The position numbers and the translations under genes were made by a program. Below the pieces are notes generated by a model. That model did no database searches. It had not been told where the DNA came from and saw only the letters and a list, made by a program, of their open reading frames with translations. From Cellvibrionales bacterium (GTDB lineage Bacteria; Pseudomonadota; Gammaproteobacteria; Pseudomonadales; UBA7239): a DNA stretch of 32,267 nt. Location: NCBI GenBank assembly GCA_016713115.1, contig JADJPU010000002.1:1-32267 (forward strand), written 5' to 3'. Position 1 is the stretch's first letter, and each line of letters begins with the position of its first letter. Shown in pieces: positions 9,154 through 17,754 of this stretch.

Positions 9154-9972
9154 TTAAGCCAGTTGTTGCGATAATTCTTGCGAGCGCGTGCTGGCCGCTT
9201 GCAAGGCATCATCAACAATCGTGCGCAAATGTTGTTGTTCAAAATGTGCAATGGCGCGTTCGGTGGTGCCGCCCGGTGAAGTGACGCGGCGCCGCAATTC
9301 GGCGGGATCAAACTCGCTGCTGCACGCCATCTGTGCGGCACCGAGTGCGGTTTGCAGTGTGAGCGCGCGAGAAGTTTCTGTGCTGAGCCCTAATTTTTCA
9401 CCGGCGGCAATCATCGCTTCCATCAACAGAAAAAAGTACGCGGGGCCACTGCCGGAAACGGCGGTCACCGCATCAATTTGCGCTTCATCGTCCAGCCACA
9501 ACGCAATGCCGACAGCTTTCAGAATCGCTTCTGCTTGCTCGCGCTGTGCGGCGTTGACTTGCGCGTTGGCGACCAAGCCGCTCGCGCCCTGCTGCACCAG
9601 TGCGGGGGTGTTGGGCATGCAACGCACGACGGCGGGCGCACCACCGAGCCATTGCTCCATGCTGGCCATGCTGATGCCGGCGGCGATGGAGAGGATCAGG
9701 TGTTTGTTCTGCACAGACGGCGCGAGATCGGCCAATACCGCTTTCATCACCTGCGGCTTCACGGCTAGCACCAGAATGTCGGCGCGCTGCGCAACTTCCG
9801 CATTGCTCGTGCAGGCGTGGATGCCATGTTGTGCGGCGAGTGCTTGCAGGTTGGTGGCGTTAGGGTCTGCGGCGCAGAGTTGCTGTGGCGCAAAACCGCG
9901 CGCGACCAAGCCGCCGATCAAGCTGGCCGCCATATTGCCTGCGCCGATAAATCCAATAGTGGGTTGAGTCAT
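9154..9972 (-). CDS. proC: Pyrroline-5-carboxylate reductase ProC
   Basis: ProC reduces pyrroline-5-carboxylate to proline with NAD(P)H. The 272-residue frame is intact. Motifs: IGFIGAGNMAASLIGGL (dinucleotide-binding loop), ILVLAVKPQVMKAVL, VVRCMPNTPALV, and the P5CR signature region AVSGSGPAYFFLLMEAM through VTSPGGTTERAI. The ATG at 9972 is preceded at good distance by GGGAGG, which settles the start. In relatives proC is read through from yggS; here yggS is cut to 30 codons and a TATAAT box lies just upstream, so proC may have its own promoter. Confidence 0.98.
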   Translation of the reverse strand: MTQPTIGFIGAGNMAASLIGGLVARGFAPQQLCAADPNATNLQALAAQHGIHACTSNAEVAQRADILVLAVKPQVMKAVLADLAPSVQNKHLILSIAAGISMASMEQWLGGAPAVVRCMPNTPALVQQGASGLVANAQVNAAQREQAEAILKAVGIALWLDDEAQIDAVTAVSGSGPAYFFLLMEAMIAAGEKLGLSTETSRALTLQTALGAAQMACSSEFDPAELRRRVTSPGGTTERAIAHFEQQHLRTIVDDALQAASTRSQELSQQLA

Positions 9973-9996
9973 GCCGTGCCTCCCAAAGAGCGCAGC

Positions 9997-10027
9997 ATTA
10001 TAAGCGAGCGCTAATTGCCCAGGTCAG
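9997..10027 (-). promoter_or_regulatory. Candidate promoter for proC
   Basis: On the minus strand a perfect TATAAT lies at 10002-9997, with CTGACC at 10027-10022 as a possible -35 box (spacing 19, or TGACCT with spacing 18). Transcription would start near 9990, giving a leader of about 18 bases that still contains the GGGAGG ribosome-binding site. The -35 box lies directly after the stop codon of the yggS remnant. The weak -35 match and long spacing keep confidence moderate. Confidence 0.45.
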
Positions 10028-10120
10028 TCATGTGACGGCGTTCACATCGCGCCCGCATTTCTGCGCGGCGTGTTGTATACGGTCGTGCACCTTGGCTATA
10101 TTGGCAGCGATTGTCGTCAT
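10028..10120 (-). pseudogene. yggS: Remnant of yggS: first 30 codons only
   Basis: The 30 residues (starting MTTIAANIAKVHDRI and ending KCGRDVNAVT) match the N-terminus of the YggS/PLPBP family, pyridoxal-phosphate homeostasis proteins of about 230 residues. The next codon is TGA. None of the three frames between here and proC resumes the family sequence, whose next residues would be LLAVSKT with the PLP-binding lysine. The position between pilT and proC is exactly where yggS sits in Pseudomonas, so roughly 600 bases are missing. The fragment cannot bind PLP. It may be a true deletion or an assembly collapse. Confidence 0.75.
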
Positions 10121-10180
10121 GGATGCAGGTGTTGTACCGGTGTCCCGTGGGTTAACTCTCAACACAAGGTTGTTTTCATT

Positions 10181-11212
10181 ATGGATATTACTGAACTGCT
10201 GGCTTTCAGCGCCAAACAAGGTGCTTCGGATCTTCACTTGTCGGCCGGTCTGCCGCCGATGATTCGTGTGGATGGCGATGTGCGCCGCATCAACTTGCCG
10301 GCGCTGGAGCACAAGCAAGTGCATGCGCTGATTTACGACATCATGAACGATAAGCAGCGTAAAGATTTTGAAGAGTTTTGGGAAACGGATTTCTCGTTTG
10401 AAGTGCCAGGGTGGCGCGTTTCCGCGTCAACGCCTTCAACCAAAACCGCGGCGCCGGTGCGGTATTCAGAACCATTCCTCCAAAGTATTGACGATGGAAG
10501 AGCTGGGCATGGGGCAAGTGTTTAAAGATCTGTGCCATATTCCGCGCGGTTTGATTTTGGTGACGGGGCCAACCGGTTCCGGTAAATCCACCACGCTGGC
10601 GGCGATGATCGATTACATCAATGACAATAAATACGAACACATTTTGACCATCGAAGATCCAATCGAATTCGTGCATCAAAGTAAAAAATGTTTGGTGAAC
10701 CAGCGGGAAGTGCACCGCGACACTTTGGGCTTCGCCGAAGCACTGCGTTCAGCCTTGCGGGAAGATCCAGATATTATTCTCGTCGGTGAGATGCGCGACT
10801 TGGAAACGATTCGTTTGGCGCTGACCGCTGCTGAAACGGGACACCTGGTGTTCGGTACCTTGCACACCACTTCAGCCGCAAAAACGATCGACCGTGTGGT
10901 GGATGTATTCCCTGCGGAAGAAAAAGCCATGGTGCGTTCGATGTTGTCGGAGTCGTTGCAAGGCGTCATTTCACAAACGCTGTTGAAGAAAAATGGCGGC
11001 GGTCGTGTGGCGGCACACGAAATCATGCGCGGCACCGCGGCGATTCGTAACTTGATTCGTGAAGACAAAATTGCACAGATGTATTCAGCTATTCAAACGG
11101 GCGGTCAGTTGGGCATGCAGACGCTGGATCAGTGTTTGACGAACTTGGTGTCAAAGGTTTGATTTCGCGCGATGCAGCGCGTGAAAAAGCGAAAATTCCA
11201 GAAAACTTTTAA
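10181..11212 (+). CDS. pilT: Type IV pilus retraction ATPase PilT (frameshifted)
   Basis: PilT is the hexameric cytoplasmic ATPase that drives type IV pilus retraction for twitching motility and DNA uptake. The N-terminus (MDITELLAFSAKQGASDLHL) has the PilT hallmark ASDLHLS. Further on: Walker A GPTGSGKST, the Asp box TIEDPIEFVHQS, Walker B DPDIILVGEMRD, the His box GHLVFGTLHT, and AIRNLIRE near the C-terminus. It ends with the family tail REKAKIPENF at 11212. About 344 residues. Frame breaks lie near 10411, 10455, 10480 and 11150. It precedes pilU by 51 bases, and the pair is divergent from the yggS remnant. Confidence 0.96.
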
Positions 11213-11263
11213 TCGATAACAAATCATTATTCTGGCAATAACCCTTATTCAGGTAAGAACAAT

Positions 11264-12425
11264 ATGGATATCAGCAAACTGTTGGCATTGATGGTAGAAA
11301 AAGGTGCTTCCGATCTTTTTCTCACCGCGGGCGTTCCACCTTCAATCAAGCTGAACGGCAAAGTGGTGCCAGTGACCAACACGCCGTTGACGCCGGAATT
11401 GACGCGCGCGAAGTCGTGCTCGGTTTGATGAACGAAAAGCAGCGCGAAGAGTTCATGCAGAATTTAGAGTTGAATTTTGCGGTGTCAGCGCGCGGCATCG
11501 GTCGTTTTCGTGCCAATGCGTTTTATCAGCGCAACTTGGCGGGTGCGGTGTTGCGTCGTATCGAAACCAAGATTCCGCAAATTGACGATTTGATGTTGCC
11601 AGAAGTGATCAAAGAATTGGCGATGACCAAACGCGGTTTGATTATTTTTGTGGGCGCAACCGGTACCGGTAAATCCACCTCGTTGGCATCGATGATCGGC
11701 CATCGCAATCGCAATTCCAAAGGCCACATCATCACCATCGAAGATCCAATCGATTTATTCACCAACACGCGGGCTGTATTGTTACGCAGCGCGAAGTGGG
11801 GATTGATACCGAATCGTTTGAAGTGGCGCTGAAAAACACTTTGCGTCAAGCGCCCGATGTTATTTTGATCGGTGAGGTGCGCTCACGCGAAACCATGGAT
11901 CACGCGATTGCGTTTGCAGAAACCGGTCACTTGTGTTTGTGCACCTTGCACGCCAACAACGCCAACCAAGCCTTGGATCGTATCATTCACTTTTTCCCTG
12001 CCGATAGGCACTCGCAGCTGTGGATGGATTTGTCGCTGAACTTAAAAGCCATCATCGCGCAGCAATTGGTCCCTACACCGGATGGCAACGGTCGCCGCGC
12101 GGCTATCGAAGTGCTGCTCAATACGCCGCTTGCTTCCGACATGATCCGTAAAGGTGAAGTTCACGGTTTGAAAGAGTTGATGAAAAAATCCACGGAATTG
12201 GGTATGCAGACTTTCGACCAAGCGCTGTTTAATTTCTACGATGCCGGAGAGATCACTTACGAAGATGCACTGTTGCACGCTGATTCGCCCAACGATTTGC
12301 GTTTGATGATCAAGCTAGCGCAAGAAAATTCTGGCGGTGGCGGTTTTGGTGGACTGGGCGGTCTCAGCTTAGAACAAACTGAAGATGACAAGAAAAATAG
12401 TGGCGGCATTGTGCGGCGCCGTTAA
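11264..12425 (+). CDS. pilU: Type IV pilus retraction ATPase PilU (frameshifted)
   Basis: PilU is the accessory retraction motor that works with PilT. The start at 11264 gives MDISKLLALMVEKGASDLFL, followed by the PilU-type Walker A VGATGTGKSTSLAS, Asp box TIEDPIDLF, Walker B APDVILIGEVRSRETMDHA and His box GHLCLCTLHANN. The long C-terminal extension with a glycine-rich stretch (SGGGGFGGLGGLSL) and a charged end is typical of PilU and absent from PilT. About 387 residues. Frame breaks near 11403 and 11767. It probably shares the pilT transcript. Confidence 0.95.
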
Positions 12426-12533
12426 ACAGCTTGTTGGGAACTCTTCCTATTATTTTTTGTCTCAACGCTGCCAGTCGCTTGAAAAGCGCTCGGCGCACCA
12501 TTTTCGGGTTATGCATCCACTTTGAGGTTTTCA

Positions 12534-13387
12534 TGAAACGCATTGTTCTATTTTTTAGCGACCAACCTAGCCATTATGTTGGTGCTCGGCATCGTGTTGA
12601 GCGTGTTGCAATCGTATTTAGGGCTTTCGCGCAACAGCATGGGCGGCCTGCTGTTGTTGGCTTTTGTGTTTGGTATGGGTGGCTCGGTTATCTCTTTAAT
12701 GCTGTCCAAGTGGATGGCACTGCGCACCACGGGAGCGCAAGTGATCGAGCAGCCGCGCACAGGTAGAAACTTGGCTGCTAGAGACGGTGAAGCGTCAAGC
12801 GCAGGAGGCCGGCATCGGCATGCCGGATGTGGCAATTTACGACTCGCCCGATATCAATGCATTTGCCACCGGCATGAAGCGTGATAGCGCCTTGGTGGCT
12901 GTTTCCACCGGTCTGCTGCACAACATGAGTCGCGAAGAAGCGGAAGCAGTGTTGGGACATGAAGTTTCACACATCGCCAATGGCGACATGGTGACCCTGA
13001 CTTTGATTCAAGGTGTAGTAAACACCTTTGTGATTTTCTTGGCGCGTGTCGTGGCGCAATTCATTGGTGATCGCGATCGTGGTGCTTTCGCCTACATGAT
13101 GACCGTGTTCGTGTTGGAAATGGTGTTTGGCATTGTGGCCAGCACCATCGTGGCGTGGTTCTCCGTCAGCGTGATTCCGTGCCGATATTGGTGGTGCCAA
13201 GCTGGCAGGCAAAGAAAAAATGATTGCTGCCTTGGAACGCCTCAAGGTTTCACACGAGAGTACGCTGGATGGGCAATTGGTGGCCTTCGGCATCAACGGC
13301 AAAAGCAAAACTTTGGGCGAATTATTTATGAGCCACCCGCCGTTGGAAAAACGCATCGCGGCATTGCGCGAGAGTGCAAGCTTTTAA
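12534..13387 (+). CDS. htpX: Membrane zinc metalloprotease HtpX (frameshifted)
   Basis: HtpX is an inner-membrane M48 protease that degrades misfolded membrane proteins. The N-terminus begins MKRIVLF followed by a hydrophobic helix, then GGLLLLAFVFGMGGSVISL, a second helix. The zinc site is HEVSHIANGDM (HExxH form) at about residue 140. A second hairpin of two helices follows, and AGKEKMIAALERL and MSHPPLEKRIAAL end the protein. About 285-293 residues, normal. Frame breaks near 12556, 12765 and 13160-13175. The last two are cured by adding one C in a TCC run and one T in a GATT run, restoring WFSRQRDFRAD. The start is preceded by GAGG. A strong terminator lies 19 bases after the stop. Confidence 0.95.
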
Positions 13388-13406
13388 TAGCTGTGTGTGG
13401 TGCAAT

Positions 13407-13432
13407 AAAAAAGCGGGCATGCCCGCTTTTTT
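13407..13432. terminator. Bidirectional intrinsic terminator after htpX
   Basis: A run of six A, the perfect palindrome GCGGGCATGCCCGC and a run of six T form a hairpin with a U-tract on both strands. It lies between the htpX stop and the stop of the convergent 44-residue gene, so it can end both transcripts. Confidence 0.93.
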
Positions 13433-13454
13433 ATGCTCGCAATTCTTACGGTAA

Positions 13455-13589
13455 TCAGTAGACCATCCGCGTTTCGGATTCCTGATCGTATGCTACCCAG
13501 AACACGAGTGCAGCCAACAGCATGGCGCTAACAATGCCTGAGGGCGCAGCTAAGGTGGCGAAAAATAATGCGGGAATAATGGCTTTCAT
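13455..13589 (-). CDS. Small membrane protein of 44 residues
   Basis: An ATG at 13589 preceded by AAAGAGGATCG (a good ribosome-binding site 6-7 bases upstream) opens a 44-codon frame. The product begins MKAIIPALFFATLAA, has one long hydrophobic stretch of about 30 residues (to VFWVAY) and ends with a charged tail DQESETRMVY. It could be a single-span inner-membrane protein, or a short secreted one if the leader were cleaved, though no clear cleavage site is seen. It sits between the bidirectional terminator and about 110 bases of AT-rich sequence in front of the EamA gene, which could hold its own promoter. I do not recognise a family. The RBS, hydrophobic helix and terminator support a real gene. 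Confidence 0.65.
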   Translation of the reverse strand: MKAIIPALFFATLAAPSGIVSAMLLAALVFWVAYDQESETRMVY

Positions 13590-13698
13590 TGCTCGATCCT
13601 CTTTCTGATTACTACGCTGCGTATAATCGAAAAGAAAATTGGAATGCGCTAACTAATTTACAAAAAACACAAAAAACTGCGGGAAATACGGTGTTTTG

Positions 13699-14563
13699 CT
13701 AGCCTTTGGAGCCTAACCATGCGCCACCGCAAGTGAGCAGCAAGCCCAGCACCAACAGCCACGAAAAAGGTTCGCCCAAAAAAACCACTGCGCCAATACC
13801 GGCAAAGGCAGGTACGGTTGCCATCACTGCGCCCAAGCGTGTGGGGCCGAGTTGTTCCATGGCTTTCATAAAAGTCAGCATGGCCACTACAACAACTAAC
13901 ACGCCTTGAAAAAATGCCTGCAGCAGAATGGCGCTCCACGCGGCATCGTGTATGCCTTTCGGTAACAGCAACCAATAGCAGGGCAGATAAATAAGCGCGG
14001 ATAACAAACCGACGCCGATGGTGATTTCCTTCGGCGTTTTGCCCCAGCGTTTGGCCAGCACACTGTAGATCGCCCACAAACAAGAGGATGCCAGCAACAA
14101 TAAATCGCCGGGCCAACTGTTTTGTAAATCACCCAAGCTGTAAAACGCCAAACACAGCACGCCGCCGCCGATCACACTCAAAGCCAACCAGCGCTGCGCA
14201 CTGGGTTTTTCGCCGAGTAACAACCACGCCACCAGCGTGACAAAAAAAGGCAGCACGCCCGACAGCAGCACCGCGCCGTGTGAGGCTGGTGCGAAATGAA
14301 ACGCCGAGTAGGCACACAGCGCATAGCCAATGCCGCCGATCAGGGCTAGCAGCAAGGTTTGTAGTGTGAATAGCGGCACGCGCTGCCAGAACAGCCACGC
14401 GGGGAATAGCAGTAGTGACGCGGTGCCAAGCGCAGGGCGGTCATATCAAGCTGTTTTAAACCGCTGGCCTGTGCCATACGCGATAACAGCACGAAGCCTG
14501 CCCCCACATACACACCGTAATAAAGCCGTACAAATAGCCTTTGCGCATGGAGGCGGAGGACAT
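13699..14563 (-). CDS. EamA/DMT family transporter (frameshifted)
   Basis: About 288 residues with ten predicted hydrophobic segments in two repeats, the drug/metabolite transporter layout. Family-typical stretches: GYALCAYSAFHFAPASHGAVL and LPFFVTLVAWLLLGEKPSAQRWLAL in repeat 1, and AMEQLGPTRLGAVMATVPAFA followed by AVVFLGEPFSW in repeat 2. The likely start is ATG 14563 (MSSASMRKGYLYGF), with frame breaks near 14510, 14440 and 14380 before the long open part. The substrate cannot be predicted. It is divergent from coq7. Confidence 0.9.
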
Positions 14564-14682
14564 GAGAAACCTTGACTGAGTTTGCCTGTGCGGGCGGAAG
14601 GGCGATGGTCACCGCCCCCAATTTTTTATTTTGGGCAAAAAAAGCATAGACTGGAACACAAGAGATTTTTGTGGAAATTCAC

Positions 14683-15341
14683 ATGCTGCCACCTATTGCC
14701 GAACGCCAACTCACCGGTTTGGATCATTTGCTGGTTTCGGCGGATCGCGCCCTGCGCACGCTGACGGGTGACACGCGCCCCGCGCTGCGCGCCACGCCGG
14801 CCTTGCAAGTGGCGGAGTGCTCGCTGACTAAAGAAGAAACAGCGCGTTCGATTGGTTTGATGCGTGTAAATCATACCGGCGAAGTGTGCGCGCAGGCTCT
14901 GTACCCAGGCCAAGCGCTGACCGCCAAACTGCCTGCCGTGCGCGAGGAAATGGAACGCGCGGCCGATGAAGAAGATTGATCACCTGGCGTGGTGTGAAGA
15001 GCGCGTCAAACAACTGGGCGGACACCTCTCGGTTTTGAATCCACTGTGGTATGGCATGTCGTTTGGTTTGCGTGCGGCAGCCGGTTTGATTGGCGATAAA
15101 ACCAGTTTGGGTTTTGTGTCGGCGATTGAAGATCAAGTGTGCGAACACTTCTGGAAGAACATCTGCAAACGCTGCCACCTTGCGATGAAAAAAAGTCGCG
15201 CCATTGTTGAAACGATGTTGGAAGACGAAGCACGCCACAGCCATGCGGCATTGGCGGCGGGCGGTACGCAATTTCCAGCACCGATTAAAAAGGATGACCT
15301 TGGTATCGCGTTTGATGACGCGCACCAGTCGCTATGTGTAA
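14683..15341 (+). CDS. coq7: Demethoxyubiquinone hydroxylase Coq7 (frameshifted)
   Basis: Coq7 hydroxylates the demethoxy-quinone intermediate in ubiquinone synthesis. It is a di-iron monooxygenase and replaces UbiF in Pseudomonas-type bacteria. Visible iron-ligand regions: MRVNHTGEVCAQALY, the E-x-x-H in the joined EEIDHLAWCEERV, EDQVCEHF, and ETMLEDEARHSHAA. About 219 residues. The ATG at 14683 gives MLPPIAERQLTGLDHLL, close to the family start; a GTG four codons upstream is an alternative. Frame breaks near 14970 and 15292; correcting the latter gives the family-like end SRLMTRTSRYV with stop at 15341. Confidence 0.94.
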
Positions 15342-15358
15342 GTAAACGCAGTAGGAGA

Positions 15359-16485
15359 ATGGCATGTTGTTTGGCAGGGGATTTTGCCAAGTTGTTTGAT
15401 CGTCTGATCAGCCAAGATTATTTGAATAACCACGAAGTGTTGTATCGCGCCCGCATTTTGGCGGGCATTGCCTCGTTGTATATTCTGCTGATTGCCTTGA
15501 CATCGGTGTATGTCATTTTTTGCGCCATTTTCTGAAAATAATATTGCTATCACGATAACCTTATTGATCTTTATGGTCTGCGGTTATTTATTGGTGCTGT
15601 ACTGGTTGCGCAACGGTGAGCGCTATCAACACTGCGCAGAAATTACCGTGTTATGTACCTATGTGGGTGTGATTGTCGGTGTGGCAACTTCTGGCGGACC
15701 GCTGGAGTCGCCGGCCATGCCGCTGTTGGTCATTCCGATTGTATTGGCGTTCACCTTAGGCGAGAAATACAGCGGCTTGTTGTGGTCTAGTATCGTTTTT
15801 CTCAGCCACATTGCGATGATTGGGAATAGATCGCTGGCTGTTTAAATTCCCCAACTGCTCGATCTTTCTGGCCTCGACGCTGCATTTGACGCATTGGTTG
15901 GTGAATTACCCGCTATTATTTTTTTGATGTTGGTGTTTGAAGCGATTACGCAGCGCTTGAAGCAGGAGCGTGATGCCGAGCGTGATCGCTACGCATTTCT
16001 TGCGGCGCACGATCCTTTGACGGGCTTGGCTAACCGTTCGATGTTTGGCAGCCAGCTCACGCGCGCACTCGCAAGCAGTGATCGCAATAAAACATAGCCG
16101 GCTTAATGATTGATTTGGACGGCTTTAAGCCCGTCAATGACACGCCTGCCACGATATGGGCGATAATTTTGTGCGAGATTGCTGATCCCCCTCTTAACTT
16201 ATTACGAAAGCTGACACCATTGCGCGTGGCGATGGCGATGATTTTGCGGTGATTTTAGAAATGTGGCTTCGCCGCCGGGGATTGATATTGTGGCGCAGCG
16301 TATTGTCGATGAAATTGGCAAGCCGTATGACATCTTGCCCAAAGGGCATGCAGGTAACGGCGAGTGTGGGTGTGGCGATGTATCCCGATCGCACGCGCGA
16401 CGACAATCAATTGCGCGTGTTTGCCGATCGCGCCATGTATGCGGCAAAAAAGGACATCTGCAATTATTCGCCCGATATGCAATAG
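15359..16485 (+). CDS. Membrane GGDEF-domain protein with divergent signature (frameshifted)
   Basis: About 375 residues. The first half is membrane-embedded, with roughly five to six hydrophobic segments (SLYILLIALTSVYVIFF, ITITLLIFMVCGYLLVLYWL, ITVLCTYVGVIVGVA, LLVIPIVLAFTL, ELPAIIFLMLVF). A linker helix follows, then a GGDEF domain starting AAHDPLTGLANRSMF, with LMIDLDGFKPVND, a signature read as RGDGDDFAVIL, VTASVGVAMYP and DRAMYAAKK. Active diguanylate cyclases have GG(D/E)EF; here the motif reads DGDDF, so activity is doubtful unless sequence errors changed it. Start is ATG 15359 in the open frame, or ATG 15364, better spaced from AGGAG but needing one correction. Frame breaks near 15515, 15830, 16095, 16165, 16260 and 16345. 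Confidence 0.88.
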
Positions 16486-16520
16486 AAATGCGTATGTTAT
16501 TCAGGCATCCAGATCGGGAA

Positions 16521-16694
16521 TCAACTTGCTTCTACGCGGGTAATGGTGTCTTTCAGCCACAGCTTGCGTTTTTTAAGCGCTGCATCAGCAATTGGTCGAA
16601 ATAAGGGCGCTCCAACAGCACCAAAAATTTCATCATCCAACATGCGGTGTTCTTCACGCAGGCGGTTCAGGGTGAGGAGAAGTTCGTCTTCCAT
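16521..16694 (-). CDS. YdcH-like (DUF465) small coiled-coil protein
   Basis: A 57-residue frame with the DUF465 pattern: an N-terminal helix LNRLREEHRMLDDEI and a C-terminal LKKRKLWLKDTITRVEAS. The middle reads as non-family sequence, but the neighbouring frame gives VLLERPYFDQLLMQRL, which is what the family has there, so two compensating single-base errors (near 16625 and 16575) are likely. DUF465 proteins are short, charged, predicted antiparallel coiled coils of unknown function. It is convergent with the GGDEF gene and divergent from the epimerase. Confidence 0.82.
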   Translation of the reverse strand: MEDELLLTLNRLREEHRMLDDEIFGAVGAPLFRPIADAALKKRKLWLKDTITRVEAS

Positions 16695-16809
16695 GTGGAG
16701 TGATTTGCAGCACGACTAGTTACCTTATACACGCCGTGGCTTGCGGATACCATGGCCGTCATCATTTTCTTTACAATTACCCCGTCAATTAATTTAGGGA
16801 TCGCATGAT

Positions 16810-17753
16810 ATGACTGCAGCTCGCACTGTGCTGGTAACTGGCGCGTTTGGCAATTTAGGGCAGATGATGTTGGCGGAACTCAAGCGACAGAGTTTCCGTG
16901 TGCTGGCCATGGATCTCGACAACCCAGTCAATCGCAAAGTCGCTGCCAACATTGAAACACTGTACGACGAGTTGGTGTGGGGCGATTTGCGCACCGTGGA
17001 CTTCAAGCCGCTGTTGCAGGGGCTGCATCGCTGTGATTCATCTCGCGGCGGTATTGCCGCCAGTGACGGATCGCGCGCCTGAGCTCGCGCATGACATCAA
17101 TGTCAACGCTACGCTGCGTTTGATTGCGGATATTGAACAGCGCGTTAAACAACCTCTGCTGATTTACCCCTCCTCCGTAACGGTATTTGGATTCCTGAGC
17201 CAGCCACGCGTTTGATGCGGGCGGACGATGCTGTAGCGCCAACGACAACTACACGCGGCACAAAGTGGAGGTAGAGCAAGCGCTAGCGGCCAGTGCAATT
17301 CCGTGGTGTGTGCTGCGCGTGGGGTGTCGATAGATTCGCGCACCTTGGGTGCCGGATCGTTCCATGATGCGTAAATTGTTGCCGTATCGCCAGACAATCC
17401 CTTGCATTATCTGCATCCACAAGATGTTACGCTGGCAATGGTCAATGCGATCAATAACGCGCGCCTTGCATAAGGTTTTGTTGTTGGGAGGTGGTGAAGA
17501 CAGCCGTGTCACGCAACACCAATTCTTAAAGTGCGGCACTGAATGCCATGGGGATTACTCTGCCGCGAGATATGCTCGGCAGCGACCGCTACTACACCAG
17601 TTGGATGGATACCGCTGAGTCGCAAGACATTCTGCAATTTCGCAGCACAGTTTTGCAGACTATCAAGCAGATTTGCGCCAGCGCTTGCGTTGGTCGCGGC
17701 TGATCATGAAGCCACTCGCGCCGCTGGTGCTGTGGAGTATGCGCAGAGTTTGA
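16810..17753 (+). CDS. NAD-dependent epimerase/dehydratase family protein (frameshifted)
   Basis: About 314 residues of extended short-chain dehydrogenase type. The N-terminus TVLVTGAFGNLGQMML carries the GxxGxxG NAD-binding loop. VLAMDLDNP holds the acidic residue that selects NAD. VIHLAAVLPP follows strand 4, YPSSVTVFG carries the catalytic Ser, and DNYTRHKVEVEQAL the YxxxK pair. The C-terminal half is the variable substrate domain (PLHYLHPQDVTLAMVNAI, KVLLLGGGEDSRVTQHQFL), ending with a basic, membrane-like tail. The substrate is unknown; nucleotide-sugar or quinone/lipid substrates are both possible. The ATG at 16810 is the first in frame with the Rossmann start. It ends two bases before the start of the radical SAM gene, so the two are very likely an operon. 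Frame breaks near 17030, 17195, 17240, 17320, 17390, 17470, 17530 and 17660. Confidence 0.87.
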
Positions 17754-17754
17754 A

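Noticed and set aside
9188..9967. A 259-codon open frame on the plus strand opposite proC
   Set aside because: It is the antisense of an intact, well-conserved proC; its composition (Ala, Ser, Cys, Arg rich) is what a reversed GC-rich gene gives, and it shows no family motif.
9973..9998. AALFG-like residues before proC as a surviving C-terminus of yggS
   Set aside because: Only about five residues match the family end, and the same bases serve as promoter and RBS of proC; this is probably chance.
14598..14640. Hairpin-like GGGCG...CGCCC followed by T-rich sequence between the EamA gene and coq7
   Set aside because: The stem is short, and both flanking genes start here rather than end, so a terminator role makes little sense.
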